Shown here: piece by piece, positions 34,562-45,722 of the stretch
Layout: each line of letters starts with the position of its first letter
Position numbering within the stretch: position 1 is the stretch's first letter
Assembly: GCA_905220665.1 (NCBI GenBank)
Contig: CAJNAR010000184.1
Coordinates: forward strand, 62,001-126,000
Source of the DNA: Albugo candida
Taxonomy: Eukaryota; Oomycota; Peronosporomycetes; Albuginales; Albuginaceae
DNA: 64,000 bases
Direction of reading: 5' to 3'
Notes under the pieces: model-generated
Database searches by the model: none
What the model was told of the DNA's origin: nothing
The model's input: only the letters and a program-made list of their open reading frames with translations
Made by a program: the position numbers and the translations under genes

Positions 34562-37547
34562 CTACGCTCGGACTTCATAGATACTTAGTCTATACTGATT
34601 ATGACGTTCTCGTTGTATGTTCTCTTTAGTAGATCGGGTAAGTTTTGGAATCATTATAATTGCAGACATCTTGAATGCCAGTAGAATGTGTTCGACCAAA
34701 AATACCATGCAAATACGCAACGTTTCATTCGACTGTAACACTGGAAACCACAATTCAAGCTGACTCGTTGTATAAAAAAGATGTAGAGAATTGGTACCAA
34801 TAGCAATAACTGACATAAGCTGTAGCACAGAGCCCCATATTCCGATATCGCTTGCATTGTGAGATCGAGGTCGTTGTTTCACATGACATAATTTATATGC
34901 ATCCAATCGAAGCTTGAGCAAATTGTTGCACAGCGCAAAAAAAGGAGCTAGTGGGAATACGATGGAGAAAAAGGTCACGTATCCAAACTGAAGAATCATT
35001 TCCGTGAAGTCTTGGAACGTGTCGTATGGTGCCCGCTGAGCTTGTTCCCATGCAGGATCACTTGCTTGAGCAATCCGCGAACATGCAATAAGAGTCGACC
35101 TACCCCATCTGTTTGAAGCTCGATGGGTTTGCTCTAAAGGGTTTTGTTGATCGGTTAGAAGGGAATCCATATGAAGCAGAAAGGAATCTTGCTGAACATG
35201 CTTTTTCTTTCGAAGTGCGAGCCAAAGTTCAAGAAACGACAAAAGCGTTTTACAGCTTTGGCCAAGGATCATGAGAGTAGCAAGTTGCATTGACAATCGT
35301 AGAAAACGCGAAGATTGCTGAGTAGGTGCAACATGTTGAGGATTCTCAGCTGTAGAGGCAAAGGTGTAATAATACAAGGACGCGAAAACGTGAACGAATC
35401 GAAAAGCAAATACTTTTACAATCAGATGATTCTGGTACCGTGATTCGGTCGCATGATTTTCCCAATTGGTCATCCATCGCGCACATGCGGTGTAGCATAT
35501 ATCCAAAAATGGTATCAGAAGCCCATACAGAATGGGTGTCAATAAGAAGTAAAACCAAAAGCCTGAACCCAGATGTAATTTGAGGAGTTGTGGGAGTACG
35601 GACCAAGAAAATGTACCGGTTCTCCATAATTTAACAAAAGACGCGACAATACTGTCGGCGCTCGCTTTTATTTCCAGATAGTTCATTTCTAGGCGATCAC
35701 GTTCCGCAAATCCAGCACATGTGAGCAACGCTAGGAGTATGACACTCGAGATTATCATGAAACTGGACACTGATAGCTTGATCGCGTGCAAGCAAGTCAC
35801 ATAATACTTCTTTGGACCTTTCATGCTGTCAGAGTTGACATGGAATTCGGGTCTGGTTACCTCCTCTTCCTCAACTCCTAATGAGCCCCAACTATGCGCC
35901 AAAACAGCTGCTTTTCTCTTCCATGCAAGCAAGAACGTAGAAGACCATATTACTAAAAACACGGCATACAGTGGTGCTAAAGGATGGTCAGGAGAATTGG
36001 TTTTTGTCTGTACTATGAATAACGCGATTCCAAACAAGCTCGGGAGGACGAGCCATCTGGTATACATTTCTGTCCAAGCGAAATAGAATGCAATCTTCCC
36101 TCCAAAGTAGTGAGCCACTTGCTCAATAGGCTGCTGTAAAACATCGGAGACGGTTTGTTTGACTCTATCGAATGACGATTTCAAGTGCTGAACACTTTTT
36201 GACCCGTATGGAGTCTCGATAGGGCTCCTATCACGAGACAAAAGGGTAGCCCGAGTCTCCGCTTGTGTAACACGATAGCGCCAGTACGTGATCCATCGGC
36301 TCTGAAGTCGTCTAAGTTGATTGAAGTTATGCAAAGGAAAAATAGCATCGAAATATTTGGTTTTCAGCATGCAAAATGCATTGAATCCGGCACCGTGCTG
36401 CGAAGGATCCCATGTCAGAAGTGCGTACACTATACGTTGCTTTTCCGCATCCGAAAAATACACAACTTTTGACTTTTTGTCGTAGTCTTTCAAAGTTTCT
36501 CGTATGTCTGATGCAAATTGCACCCAGCCGCAGCCCCCTCGTTGCAATTTTCTCACTCGTAGCTTTTCTGCACCAAATTCCAGGAGAGGTTGAGGAGCCC
36601 GGACTTTGAGAAGCCATTGTTTTCTGTCTATTGAGAGCAAACATTGAACTTCTAGACCAATTTCGCATATCCTATGAGCGACCATCTGATGTGGTTTAGT
36701 CGGAATTATATTTTTTTGCGTGAATCCTGAATCATAGCGCAAATTTAGAGGATGTGCTGCTTCGCTGTTAGTCGATTTTTTCGTACAGTGTTCGTATGCA
36801 TCATAACATGCAAAATCCGCGTTGGATATTTCGACTCCACCGATCTCTGGTCCCTGCTGATACTTCGATGGTTTGAGCAAGATAGCAATGTCATACTTCT
36901 CGTCTTCATCTACAAGTAAGGATGATTTTGTATAGAGCTCTTCTCCCTCTTCAGTACCACTAGAGAAGACTGGGGGACATTGTAGATCGATAGAAACGCT
37001 TTTGTCCTCACTACGAAACTGAGTACGAACCCAAAGATCATTTTGGCATCCAGATTTACATTGCCTCTCGGTTTGTGGACAATCATTACTCCATCTTTGT
37101 GCTTCTTTTCTGGTCGATTGATGTGAGACGCTGCCAAGTGAATGCTGATCGCTCTGGTTACGACATCACAAAACGTGTTAGAGTTCTGCCTTGATGATAA
37201 TCAAAACCACGAAATCATACATTTACATCGCTGCTTGATTCTAAAGGAGCGCTTTTATCCAGGGCACTAGTGGGTGGCATAGAGCCTCTATTTTCCTCTC
37301 TCAAACCCTTTAGGGTAGTGTAATCACGATACGATCTGATATTAATCAAGCTGTCCTGGGCTCTCGTGACGTGATGAGGACAAGACACTTGAGGTTCTAT
37401 CGATACATCCAATCGTTCATTGACCTCGACGCATCTTATAAGCGTTGTATGCGTATCAGCTGTCTTCGCATCCGTATGGCAAGTCCCTGAAGCTTCTCTG
37501 ACGGATTGAAGTGCGTTTGAGACGTTGAGTTGCTTCAGGCCGCTCAT
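34562..37547 (-). CDS. Anoctamin / TMEM16-family membrane protein
   Basis: Family members are calcium-activated chloride channels or lipid scramblases of plasma membrane or ER. Three exons: 37547-37227, 37185-37060 and 37018-34562, separated by two introns of exactly 41 nt, all phase 0, 967 residues. The N-terminal third (about 1-440) is soluble. The membrane core begins near 452 (HYFGGKIAFYFAW, MYTRWLVLPSLFGI, IWSSTFLLAWKRK) and contains about ten hydrophobic segments. Conserved blocks: FRFVHVFASLYYYTF (about 688-702), TEMILQFGYVTFFS and IVFPLAPFFAL (about 821-845), NNLLKLRLDAYK (about 847-858). Compared with calcium-binding members, the Asn of the FVN block is His/Val and the Glu of NNIIEIRLDA is Lys, while the Glu near 821 and Asp near 856 remain. 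It may therefore be less calcium-dependent. Starts 48 bp from the divergent BT1 gene. Confidence 0.82.
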
Positions 37548-37595
37548 AGGATTTCCACTAATTTTAGATCTTGAAGTGGCCTCCAGCGATTCAGC
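37548..37595. promoter_or_regulatory. 48-bp divergent intergenic region
   Basis: The only sequence between the start codons of the anoctamin (minus) and the BT1 transporter (plus). If both starts are right, promoters and 5' leaders must overlap each other or the coding regions. No TATA box is visible; there is an AT-rich block 'actaattttagat'. Shared regulation is inference. Confidence 0.5.
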
Positions 37596-39176
37596 ATGAA
37601 ATTTAATGATCTCTCAACAAGCAGCGCGCTTTTTTCAGGGCCAGAAGGCTTCACTCAGCGTACCCCAACTCCTTACTCCATTCTCGAAGATGATGATGCT
37701 CATACCGCAGTAATCGCACACTCGATGTGGAGACTTGACTTGATAGCTATTCCAGTCACATACATATGCACTGGACTACTTTTTTCTATCCCCAACACGA
37801 GCATCGAGTATTATTCACGCAAGATGGGTGCTTCAGACTCACAATTAGCTACAATCAATGTTGTTCGAGCTTTGCCCTGGACCATCAAAGTCATATTTGG
37901 TATCCTTCCCGATATGCTACCCCTTGCAGGGATGCGATTCAAGCCGTACATGATATTAGGATACTTTATCAGCTCATTTTTTTATTTGATGCTATCGACC
38001 TGTGATGAATCCACCCTCAGCGTGGAGTCTTTCACATTTTTGCTGGCAGGAGCCATGGTTGGCGTCGTTATGGTGGATGTGATGGGGGATGCTTTAGTAG
38101 CGAATCGAGTACTCAACAATCAACAAGTGTATGATGGAGAGTCGCAATCAACTGTCTATCTTTGTCGTTACCTCAGCGAGATGATTGGATTCTGGGGTGG
38201 TGCAATTGTCTTCTCGGATAATCAATTGTGGTCAGCTCGTTCATCTATGAAGAGTGTGTTTGAATTGTTGGCTGCGTTGCCGTTTATCTTGGCCTTTCCT
38301 TCCTTGTATACCTTAATGGAGCCCAAGGTGTTGTGCGTTTCTTCATTCCAAAACCAGATCTCGCATATTTGGACTGTTTTACAAAAGCAGGCCTGCTGGA
38401 CTGTGGTACGCTATATTGTCCTGTTCAACATATGCATGGTTCACAATTCCGCATGGGGAAACTACCTGAAAGTAGCGTATCGATTTAGTCCATTCCAATA
38501 TGGTGCTATGACTGCAATGGGAGCAACTGTAACCTTCATGGCTGTCTACATTTATCGGCAGTGTCTCGCCCATCGCTGCGCCACCACTCTGCGAGTTTTA
38601 TACATTTCATCGTCAGTCATTTTCAGCTCATTCAGTCTATGCAACGTGCTCTTGGTATTTGGATGGAATGAAATGCTTCATGTTCCCCCCTTCTGGTTTG
38701 CAATGGGCGATCATATCGCAATACATTTTGCTAGGGGTATCCAATCGCTACCACAAGCAATGATGTTTGTTACGCTCTGCCCAGTGGGCCAGGAAGGGAT
38801 ATCCTTCGCTTTTCTTACTGGTATTACAAATCTCGCGAACCTATTTTCTCATACGATTTCAAATATCTTATTATTATTATGGCCCGTACAACTTGAGAAT
38901 CTCCAAGCTGGGGATTATGATGGAGTCTGGAAGCTTTCGCTTCTAACGAGCCTCATATCCTTACTACCAGTACTTTTCACATACAGGTTACTCCCTGATG
39001 ACTCGCATCAGCTGCAAATGCTCCACGACCATTCTTCCAAGAACGGTATCATGATGATAGTTGTGTTTGCTTTTGCGCTCGTTTGGGTGTCCGTGTTGAG
39101 CGTACTGGCCATCCTAAAACCATGCTCCATGTTGGTCGGAGGAAATGGTTGCACGAAAGAGAACGTTCTTTCATGA
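37596..39176 (+). CDS. BT1-family folate/biopterin transporter (MFS)
   Basis: Predicted proton-driven or facilitative importer of folates or pterins; some relatives in oomycetes may carry other substrates. 526 residues, no intron, about twelve membrane segments starting near residue 48. Family signatures: FSIPNTSIEYYSRKMGASD followed by NVVRALPWTIKVIFGILPD (about 63-105) and FKPYMILGYF, plus the acidic VVMVDVMGDALVANRV in the fifth helix (about 152-167). The family often has a second signature around helix 7; here MVHNSAWGNYLKVAYRFSP occupies that place. The C-terminus is hydrophobic to the end (VVFAFALVWVSVLSVLAIL), then a short tail. Divergent from the anoctamin gene with 48 bp between starts, and convergent with the CCDC39 gene (140 bp between stops). 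Confidence 0.85.
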   Translation: MKFNDLSTSSALFSGPEGFTQRTPTPYSILEDDDAHTAVIAHSMWRLDLIAIPVTYICTGLLFSIPNTSIEYYSRKMGASDSQLATINVVRALPWTIKVIFGILPDMLPLAGMRFKPYMILGYFISSFFYLMLSTCDESTLSVESFTFLLAGAMVGVVMVDVMGDALVANRVLNNQQVYDGESQSTVYLCRYLSEMIGFWGGAIVFSDNQLWSARSSMKSVFELLAALPFILAFPSLYTLMEPKVLCVSSFQNQISHIWTVLQKQACWTVVRYIVLFNICMVHNSAWGNYLKVAYRFSPFQYGAMTAMGATVTFMAVYIYRQCLAHRCATTLRVLYISSSVIFSSFSLCNVLLVFGWNEMLHVPPFWFAMGDHIAIHFARGIQSLPQAMMFVTLCPVGQEGISFAFLTGITNLANLFSHTISNILLLLWPVQLENLQAGDYDGVWKLSLLTSLISLLPVLFTYRLLPDDSHQLQMLHDHSSKNGIMMIVVFAFALVWVSVLSVLAILKPCSMLVGGNGCTKENVLS

Positions 39177-39316
39177 CTGCGGTCAAGACCCAAATTCTTA
39201 ATTCATCCAACTGCTTCTCCTAATCTCCAAAATAGAATCTGAACCAATGCACAGTTGTTTTGATCGTAGTCCTCCATCTTCAGCGCCACTCCACCGTTTT
39301 ATAATATGTATAAATC

Positions 39317-42300
39317 TCAAAATCCTATTTGTACCCGATTGATTGGAGCCGCTACCTTGGGCTGTGAGGAGGAGGACCGTGAGCTTCTCTGCGAGAATCT
39401 TGATTCTGAGCTGCCGACAGACGACTCGCTCTGATTGCTAAGTGCAGACATTGGTCGTGGAAGTGAACTTGTCATCTTCGATTCTTTCATCTTAAACTTG
39501 GACATTCCAGTACTAGCAGTTCTCCCAGGTCGGGTTTTGGGTATATGCAGATTATGTTCTTTTGTTTTGGTTTGCAAGGTGTCGGCCATTTCGGGAAACT
39601 CATCCGCCAATTGTCCTAAAGTATAGAGCAGTGACATCGTGATTTCTTTGTAACCATACATTTCTAGCAGCACATGCTCTTTCGAAACCTTGTACCCTGG
39701 AAGTACATTATGTCGTTTACTATGCTCAGCAACCTGCTTATCAAGCCTTTTGACAGCTCGCTTCCATTTTTGACGTTCATGAACCACTTCTTTTTCTATT
39801 TGACTCAGATTTGCGATCAGTTGAGTGCGACTCTCTTGTAGCAAGCTTTTCCGTGTCTCTAATTCTTTCAGATGCTTCGCTTCACGCTCAACATCAATCT
39901 CGATTCTCGTGACTTCTTTTTTCTTCTTAAAAAACCGATCTTCAGCATCTTTTACTTGTTCTTCCAGAGCAATTAGTTTATTTTTATCTTCTCCGACGAG
40001 ATCTACACGCTGGAAGCTTTTGCGGTAATCTGAGTTTTGAGATTCCAAATGTCTGAGCGTCTTTTTCAGTGCTTTGATCTCTCTTTCAGTGACTCTAATT
40101 TTGTTATCCAGATCATCTCCTTCGATCTGTAACTCTTCACGACGCTGCGCTGCTTTTATCATAAAATACGCTTGACTTCTCCCTTCTTCTTGGTCCGCAC
40201 CGTATCCACCCGCTCTGCAAAGAACTTCAAATTTCGATTGAAGCTTTTTTACGCGGCTCTCGCGCTCTGCAAGCGCAAGAGAGAGTTTGTGCCGCTCCTC
40301 TTCGATATTTCTATTCAGTGCTCGCTGCAATTCACGCTGCATTTGGATTTCTTTTTTTCTTTCTTCCATGCTTTTTTTCATCTGAAAGTCGCGATTCTCC
40401 AAAGTGAACACTTCGTTTGAGCGAGCATTCATGATACCTCGAAGACGGCGTACTTCCAGTGATTGCATATCGTACTGTACAAGATACTCCTCCTTACTCC
40501 TTAAAGTCTGCTTCAGCATATTGAGACAGCTTTCATTCTCCAATTCAGTATGAGATATTTGCGTCTGCAGTTCCTCTCGCTGTTTTTGCAAAGCTCTTTT
40601 AACGCGTTCCTGACCACGTCTTTCCTCTTCCAATTTCTTGCACTGTGCAATCAGCATGCTTTGTTCTGACCGGACGCGTTCAAGTTCGGATTGTAGTACT
40701 TTTATTTGCTCTTGTAGGGCCTTTGTCTCTTCCACGCTCCGTTCACCACTCGCACGCGCAACCTTCCTTTCCATCTGTTGGATTTGGAACTCGCCGTTAT
40801 AAATCAGCTCTTGTTGACGCAGTACTTGTTGTTCGAGAGACTTGGCCTTGGCCTTGAGATTTTGATTACTTGCCTTACAGCCTGATATTTCGGCCGATAA
40901 CGTGGCGCTGTTCTGACGCAAAACATATAATTCTTGAGAGCGGCGGAACAAAATTTCTTTTTGCTGTATTGTTTCTTTTTCTAATCGAAGGACATCATCG
41001 TTCATGGATTTCAAATCTCTTTCTGCGTGCTTTGCTAGCGATTCAGCATCCAGAGTTGAATCCATCCAGCTTTCGAGTGTTTTCTTGGTTGCCTTTAAGC
41101 GGTTGCGTGCATGCTCTAACTCCTTTTCCATAGTACCTACACGCCCCATCTTATTTGCATTGTTATTGCGCTGCTGAGTCATCTGCGTTACGGAACTGGC
41201 TAACTGATTTTTGATGGTCTCCACTTGATCGCGGAATTCTTGCAGTTTGCTGACAGATTCCTGTAGTTCCTGGTTTGTTTTAGATTGTTGTCGCTCCTTT
41301 GTACTTATGAGAGCGTGTAAATCATTGTTTTCCTGTTCTTGTGCACTGATGCGTTGTTTTTGTGCTCGAAGAACTTCTTGATTCTTTTTTAATGCTTGCT
41401 GGTTCCGTGCATATTCCACACTTGCATTAGCAATTTCATGGTCACGTCGACCGATTGCCTCAATAGTTTCTTGCCACTGTTTGATGATTCTTTGGCGTTC
41501 TTGATGTAACTGGTGGAATTCACTCGATATTCTATCTAATTCAATCTGCTTTGCTTGTGTCTCAGTGCTCTCGTCATCAACTTGTCGATTGTGATGCTGA
41601 TATGATTTAGTGAGTTTCTCCAAGTCTAGCGTTAGCTCCTTGATTCTACTTTCATCAGCTCTGCGGTACTTTTCTAATGCAAGAGAGTCATCCTCTTTTT
41701 GTTTTGCCGTTCGCGTCCATTGCTCAATTTCATCCTGATTCCAGTTCATCGCCATCTGGAAAGCGTCCATTTTCTCATTTCCTTTGAACAAGTACGTTTG
41801 CACTGTATTTAACTTATTATCCAGCTCAGAACATTCCGTATCTAGTTGTCTCATTTCTTGTGTAAGACGTCCGATTTCACGTTCTGCAAGTTGCTTCAAG
41901 TGCTCTTCGGATGCGACTTCTTTTTTCTTTGCAGTGTGCAGCTCTTGAGTATGCACCAATTCTTGTCTCACATTCTTCAAATGCTCCGTCATTATCTCAA
42001 CACGCGAATTTGTCTCGGAAAGCTCTATTTCAATTTGGTGAAATCGCTTTTCTTTGCTGCGAATTCGCGCATGCAATCGCTTATTTCTCTCATTGGCAAA
42101 CAATGGAAGATCGTCAATTCCGGAGACAAAAGCATGTTCATCGTTCATCTCTGATGGTGGGCCTGGCTTGATCGCCCCCGTTTTATCAACATCTTCATGA
42201 GGTGTAAGTTGATCCATCTGAATCTTCGATTTCTGTTCTTCAGTATGTAATACATCCTTCTCATGCTCACGACTTTGCGAGGTAAGGTGATCGGCACCAA

Positions 42301-42487
42301 ACTTTCTACGCCACGTTGAAATATCGGATGTATCTTCATCGCCACTGACGTCGTCATGATCATCATCCTCACTACTACTTACACCTTCGTTTCCCCAGTC
42401 AGACGAAAGAAGCATCTGATCCTCCGCATTTGCATCAAACTCAGTATTCACATATTTGGAGGGGGTATGACCTCCACTAGCTTCCAT
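39317..42487 (-). CDS. CCDC39: CCDC39-like axonemal ruler protein
   Basis: In motile cilia CCDC39 pairs with CCDC40 (FAP59/FAP172 in Chlamydomonas) to form the 96-nm ruler that positions radial spokes and inner dynein arms. A single 1056-residue frame from the ATG at 42487. The first ~125 residues are acidic and disordered. A long coiled coil runs from about 135 to 930, beginning with LPLFANERNKRLHARIR and including the family landmarks MTEHLKNVRQELVHTQ, SEEHLKQLAEREIGRL, MAMNWNQDEIEQW, LALEKYRRADESRI and RQRIIKQWQETIEAIGRRD. The end is Ser-rich and basic. It is about 115 residues longer than the human protein, mostly at the N-terminus. Presence of this gene says the organism makes motile flagella, which fits zoospores. 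Confidence 0.88.
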   Translation of the reverse strand: MEASGGHTPSKYVNTEFDANAEDQMLLSSDWGNEGVSSSEDDDHDDVSGDEDTSDISTWRRKFGADHLTSQSREHEKDVLHTEEQKSKIQMDQLTPHEDVDKTGAIKPGPPSEMNDEHAFVSGIDDLPLFANERNKRLHARIRSKEKRFHQIEIELSETNSRVEIMTEHLKNVRQELVHTQELHTAKKKEVASEEHLKQLAEREIGRLTQEMRQLDTECSELDNKLNTVQTYLFKGNEKMDAFQMAMNWNQDEIEQWTRTAKQKEDDSLALEKYRRADESRIKELTLDLEKLTKSYQHHNRQVDDESTETQAKQIELDRISSEFHQLHQERQRIIKQWQETIEAIGRRDHEIANASVEYARNQQALKKNQEVLRAQKQRISAQEQENNDLHALISTKERQQSKTNQELQESVSKLQEFRDQVETIKNQLASSVTQMTQQRNNNANKMGRVGTMEKELEHARNRLKATKKTLESWMDSTLDAESLAKHAERDLKSMNDDVLRLEKETIQQKEILFRRSQELYVLRQNSATLSAEISGCKASNQNLKAKAKSLEQQVLRQQELIYNGEFQIQQMERKVARASGERSVEETKALQEQIKVLQSELERVRSEQSMLIAQCKKLEEERRGQERVKRALQKQREELQTQISHTELENESCLNMLKQTLRSKEEYLVQYDMQSLEVRRLRGIMNARSNEVFTLENRDFQMKKSMEERKKEIQMQRELQRALNRNIEEERHKLSLALAERESRVKKLQSKFEVLCRAGGYGADQEEGRSQAYFMIKAAQRREELQIEGDDLDNKIRVTEREIKALKKTLRHLESQNSDYRKSFQRVDLVGEDKNKLIALEEQVKDAEDRFFKKKKEVTRIEIDVEREAKHLKELETRKSLLQESRTQLIANLSQIEKEVVHERQKWKRAVKRLDKQVAEHSKRHNVLPGYKVSKEHVLLEMYGYKEITMSLLYTLGQLADEFPEMADTLQTKTKEHNLHIPKTRPGRTASTGMSKFKMKESKMTSSLPRPMSALSNQSESSVGSSESRFSQRSSRSSSSQPKVAAPINRVQIGF

Positions 42488-43701
42488 AGCTGTGCTTCTT
42501 GCAAAAGGTGAAATATGGTTTTATAATAGCGAAGTAGCAAATGCTGAGCCTTGAGCGTTTTTGGTGGTTATGATTTATAAATACACATCCTCTGTTGTAA
42601 GACTGGATCAATTCGAATAAAATGTTCTTCTGTCTGTTGGAATGCATTCTTCCCGGCTATCGAACAAGCATCAAGGTACTCTTCCATAATTCATGAATCG
42701 ACTCTTGCACAGCTTATTCAATCATATGGGCAGTGTGCTTATCATTAATACAGATCTACTGCTACTATGCCAGGTACGGAACAACCCGAATGATAATATC
42801 GACGAGCACAGTACAACATCTCATTAACACAAACAAGATCGAACGCCCTCTATCATATGAAGCCTTTATTCGAGGTTAAACGGTGCTGCCAGATTTTTTA
42901 AGGATAGAATTACTCGATAGGCGAGGGAAAGTTGTAGCAGCCTGATATTCAATTAGATGTAATAGGCCTAGCATAGCTTGTATCATACGGTAAATCTATC
43001 TATCGAAGACTGCAGTAGAGACGCAAATTACCCAGATTGTAGCATGTACAAAGAGATAGGTGTGGTATTAGGGAGCATGGCCACTTAATATCATTTTGCA
43101 TGGCACGGAATGATTTTTCGGGTTCTAGTAGCGCTCTTGTCGTATAACTGACAAATGACACAATCTTGTACGCTTACCAGATTACCCGCTGCTTGCACGT
43201 ATTATTGTGCTGAGTATAGTCATGAACAGCATAGGCCTGATATCGTGTGAACTGATCGTTCCACCATTCACATCACATGCCCGATGCAATTATTTACGTG
43301 ATAGGCAATGTTAATGTGTATCTATCGAGAATGTGTCCAACGTTTTTCTGCGCTAGCATCAGAAAGATTCCATATCGTGATGCATTGATACTTCACAAGG
43401 ATGAGAAGGCGTGTGTGCCACGCTAGATATCTCTCTAGGTGGATAAGGCTCATTACTAACTCTGTAAGCTGATAATCCCTACCCTTCATGTAAAGCTGGT
43501 CTACTTGACGCGATTCATCGATAACTTTGCAACGAACTCGTCAGAGCCAGCAATCCTCGATGTAGTTCTCGTCCAAATCGCTACCTAGTTTTACGTGTAT
43601 CAAGGAAGCCATAATTCTTTCAGTGGCGTGAAGGTGTGTATTTTGATATCTAAAGTATCGAGTCCTAGAAAGTATTAGAATTAAAAGATTTTATACAGCA
43701 T
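42488..43701. other. 1.2-kb stretch without gene between divergent genes
   Basis: Lies between the starts of CCDC39 (minus) and IBA57 (plus), so it must hold both promoters. I see no further coding frame or mobile-element signature. Confidence 0.45.
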
Positions 43702-45054
43702 ATGCTGAAGAATTCCGTGGTCAAACTTCCTTGTCGAAAGCTTGTACAAGTGAACGGGAAGGATGCATCTCGTTTCTTGCAAGGAATTCTCACGAATGAC
43801 ATAAATCATCTAAAAGAACGCTCGTCAATGTATGCCGGTTTTCTTACGGCTAAGGGAAGAATACTTGGAGACTGTAATGTCATTCGTGTCAATGTATGTA
43901 TCACTACACATTATCAATTTAGAGCCCATAAATCAACGTACTAGCGTAGGAGGAATCATTCTGGATTGACTATGACGCATCCTGCAAGGAAACTTTCCAA
44001 AACCATTGGAAGCGGTACAAATTGCGCATGAGAGTCTCTTTCGAAGATCGAAGCGAACAATATAACGTAGTTGCTTTATTACCAGCTCTATATTCCTATC
44101 AAGAGCTTCGAAAAACGAGTTTACTTCATCAAGTCGCTTGTATTGAGGAGCTAAAGTCCGCCTATCTAAACAATCCCATTGCTTTTACCGATCCGAGAGG
44201 AAGCGTGTTTGGTGTCCGACTCATCGTTGAGAACAATGATAAAGGTGATTGCCATATCAGATAAAGAATCATCGACCTTTTCTCGACTCTTACTGATCGT
44301 GCGCGATTCTCACTCGAATATAGTCGCCATACCTGATGCATTCGAAAGCACCGATGCAACTGCATTCAATAATCGAAGGATTTATCTTGGAGCCGCTGAA
44401 GGGTATAATATTGCTGTCATCATGAGGCTACTTAGGGCTGAGTTATATTTGTTTCGTAATATAGCTCAGAGTTGCATGACTTGATTCCATTAGAGGCCAA
44501 TCTCGATGTTCTGGGAGGTGTCAGTTTCAGCAAAGGGTGCTATGTTGGTCAAGAGCTAATGGCTCGTACGCATTTCAAAGGTTTAGTAAGGAAAAGGATC
44601 ATTCCATGCGCTATATACCCAGTCAGAGATCAATCCATGCAATCAGAAAAAGTTGAAGCAACTTTCACAAACATCGATGATAATGCAGCGACATCATTGA
44701 GAGAATATTTACTTACTACTCCAGTACCAACTGATCAGAACGCAGTCCAACGAGGCGTCAAGATTATCTGTACCGAAACATCAAAGCCGATTGGATCAAT
44801 TATTACTACTGCACCCGGTTATGATATTATGACCTTACCCCGTTGCAATTTCTAAATTGTTTCTTACTTTAATAGGGATTCGAGCCGCACTTGCTATGAT
44901 ACGCTTAGAACATCTATCAATACATGGCACAAGAAATGCTCATATTGGCCAGTACACGACATCAGACGGCAAGTTCAACTTGGTTCCATATCAACCGGTT
45001 TGGTGGGAGCGACTGGATTCCTCAAGTGGAAAAATTATGATGACAAGCAATTGA
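43702..45054 (+). CDS. IBA57: Mitochondrial Fe-S assembly factor IBA57 (YgfZ/GcvT fold)
   Basis: Folate-dependent-fold protein that acts with ISCA1/ISCA2 to build 4Fe-4S clusters in mitochondria. Five exons: 43702-43893, 43950-44244, 44324-44402, 44465-44817 and 44876-45054; introns 56, 79, 62 and 58 nt; all phases agree, 365 residues (human 356). Motifs: [20 protein letters not shown] (about 13-32), [15 protein letters not shown] (about 41-55), then [20 protein letters not shown] and FEDRS. The family signature [17 protein letters not shown] follows [16 protein letters not shown] (about 190-228) and contains the invariant Cys. The C-terminus has [12 protein letters not shown] joined over the last intron to [14 protein letters not shown] do not see a strong targeting peptide: the N-terminus [13 protein letters not shown] is short but basic. 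Intron 2 was placed by matching the family, since the shortest alternative (16 nt) is implausible. Confidence 0.85.
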
Positions 45055-45722
45055 TTTCTTGAAACGTTTGTATTTTTTATCGTTGATCGCAACTGCTGAT
45101 TCTGAGCATCTCTGTGTGAGTCATGCAAAGGCATGTGCAGTTGAATGATGAATTCTACTGACAAGGGACCGAAAAACTTTGACTTCCTGACTTCGCTTTG
45201 CTCTAAACGAATTCTCCTGTGTATACATACTAAGTACACCTTCTCCATTGCTGCTAGTTGGATGAGGTATAGGCACCGAGGCTAGATGTCTTCATCTCCA
45301 AATGTTAAGATGCATCACTGAAGTATGTTTGATGTTACTAACCACCTTGCTAGTCGAGTTTCAAGCGACACTTTGTGCTAGAGAAAGCAATGATTCACCC
45401 TTTGGCACATTTTCGTCAATTCAGTGAGCAACAAGCTGATGTGTAGATATGTTGCTTGTTGTGATTACCAAGTACGAAGCTGCGCTGAAGTGCGCATTTT
45501 CTTCGCTGCTTGACAGTCGACTCACGTATGCTTTTTCCGAAGGCCCAGTACTTTTAGTATTAAAGCACGTAGTAAAAAGAATGATAAGATTGTTCTCAGA
45601 CCGTAAAGCTAGATATTAGATCACAAAACGAAAGACGTTTCGTCGTTATGAAGGTAGGCCAGGATATGTAACAATGCAGGTGATATTACATGTAGTATTC
45701 ACAAAAGCAAGTGTTTAGAGAG
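45055..45722. other. Stretch without gene
   Basis: 3' flank of IBA57 and spacer; no coding or repeat signature recognised. Confidence 0.35.

Noticed and set aside
40172..42171. Plus-strand frames opposite CCDC39
   Set aside because: They are shadows of a strongly conserved coiled-coil gene on the other strand.
44245..44260. 16-nt intron in IBA57
   Set aside because: GT and AG are present but it is too short to splice and gives the wrong continuation; the 79-nt intron to 44323 restores the family sequence.
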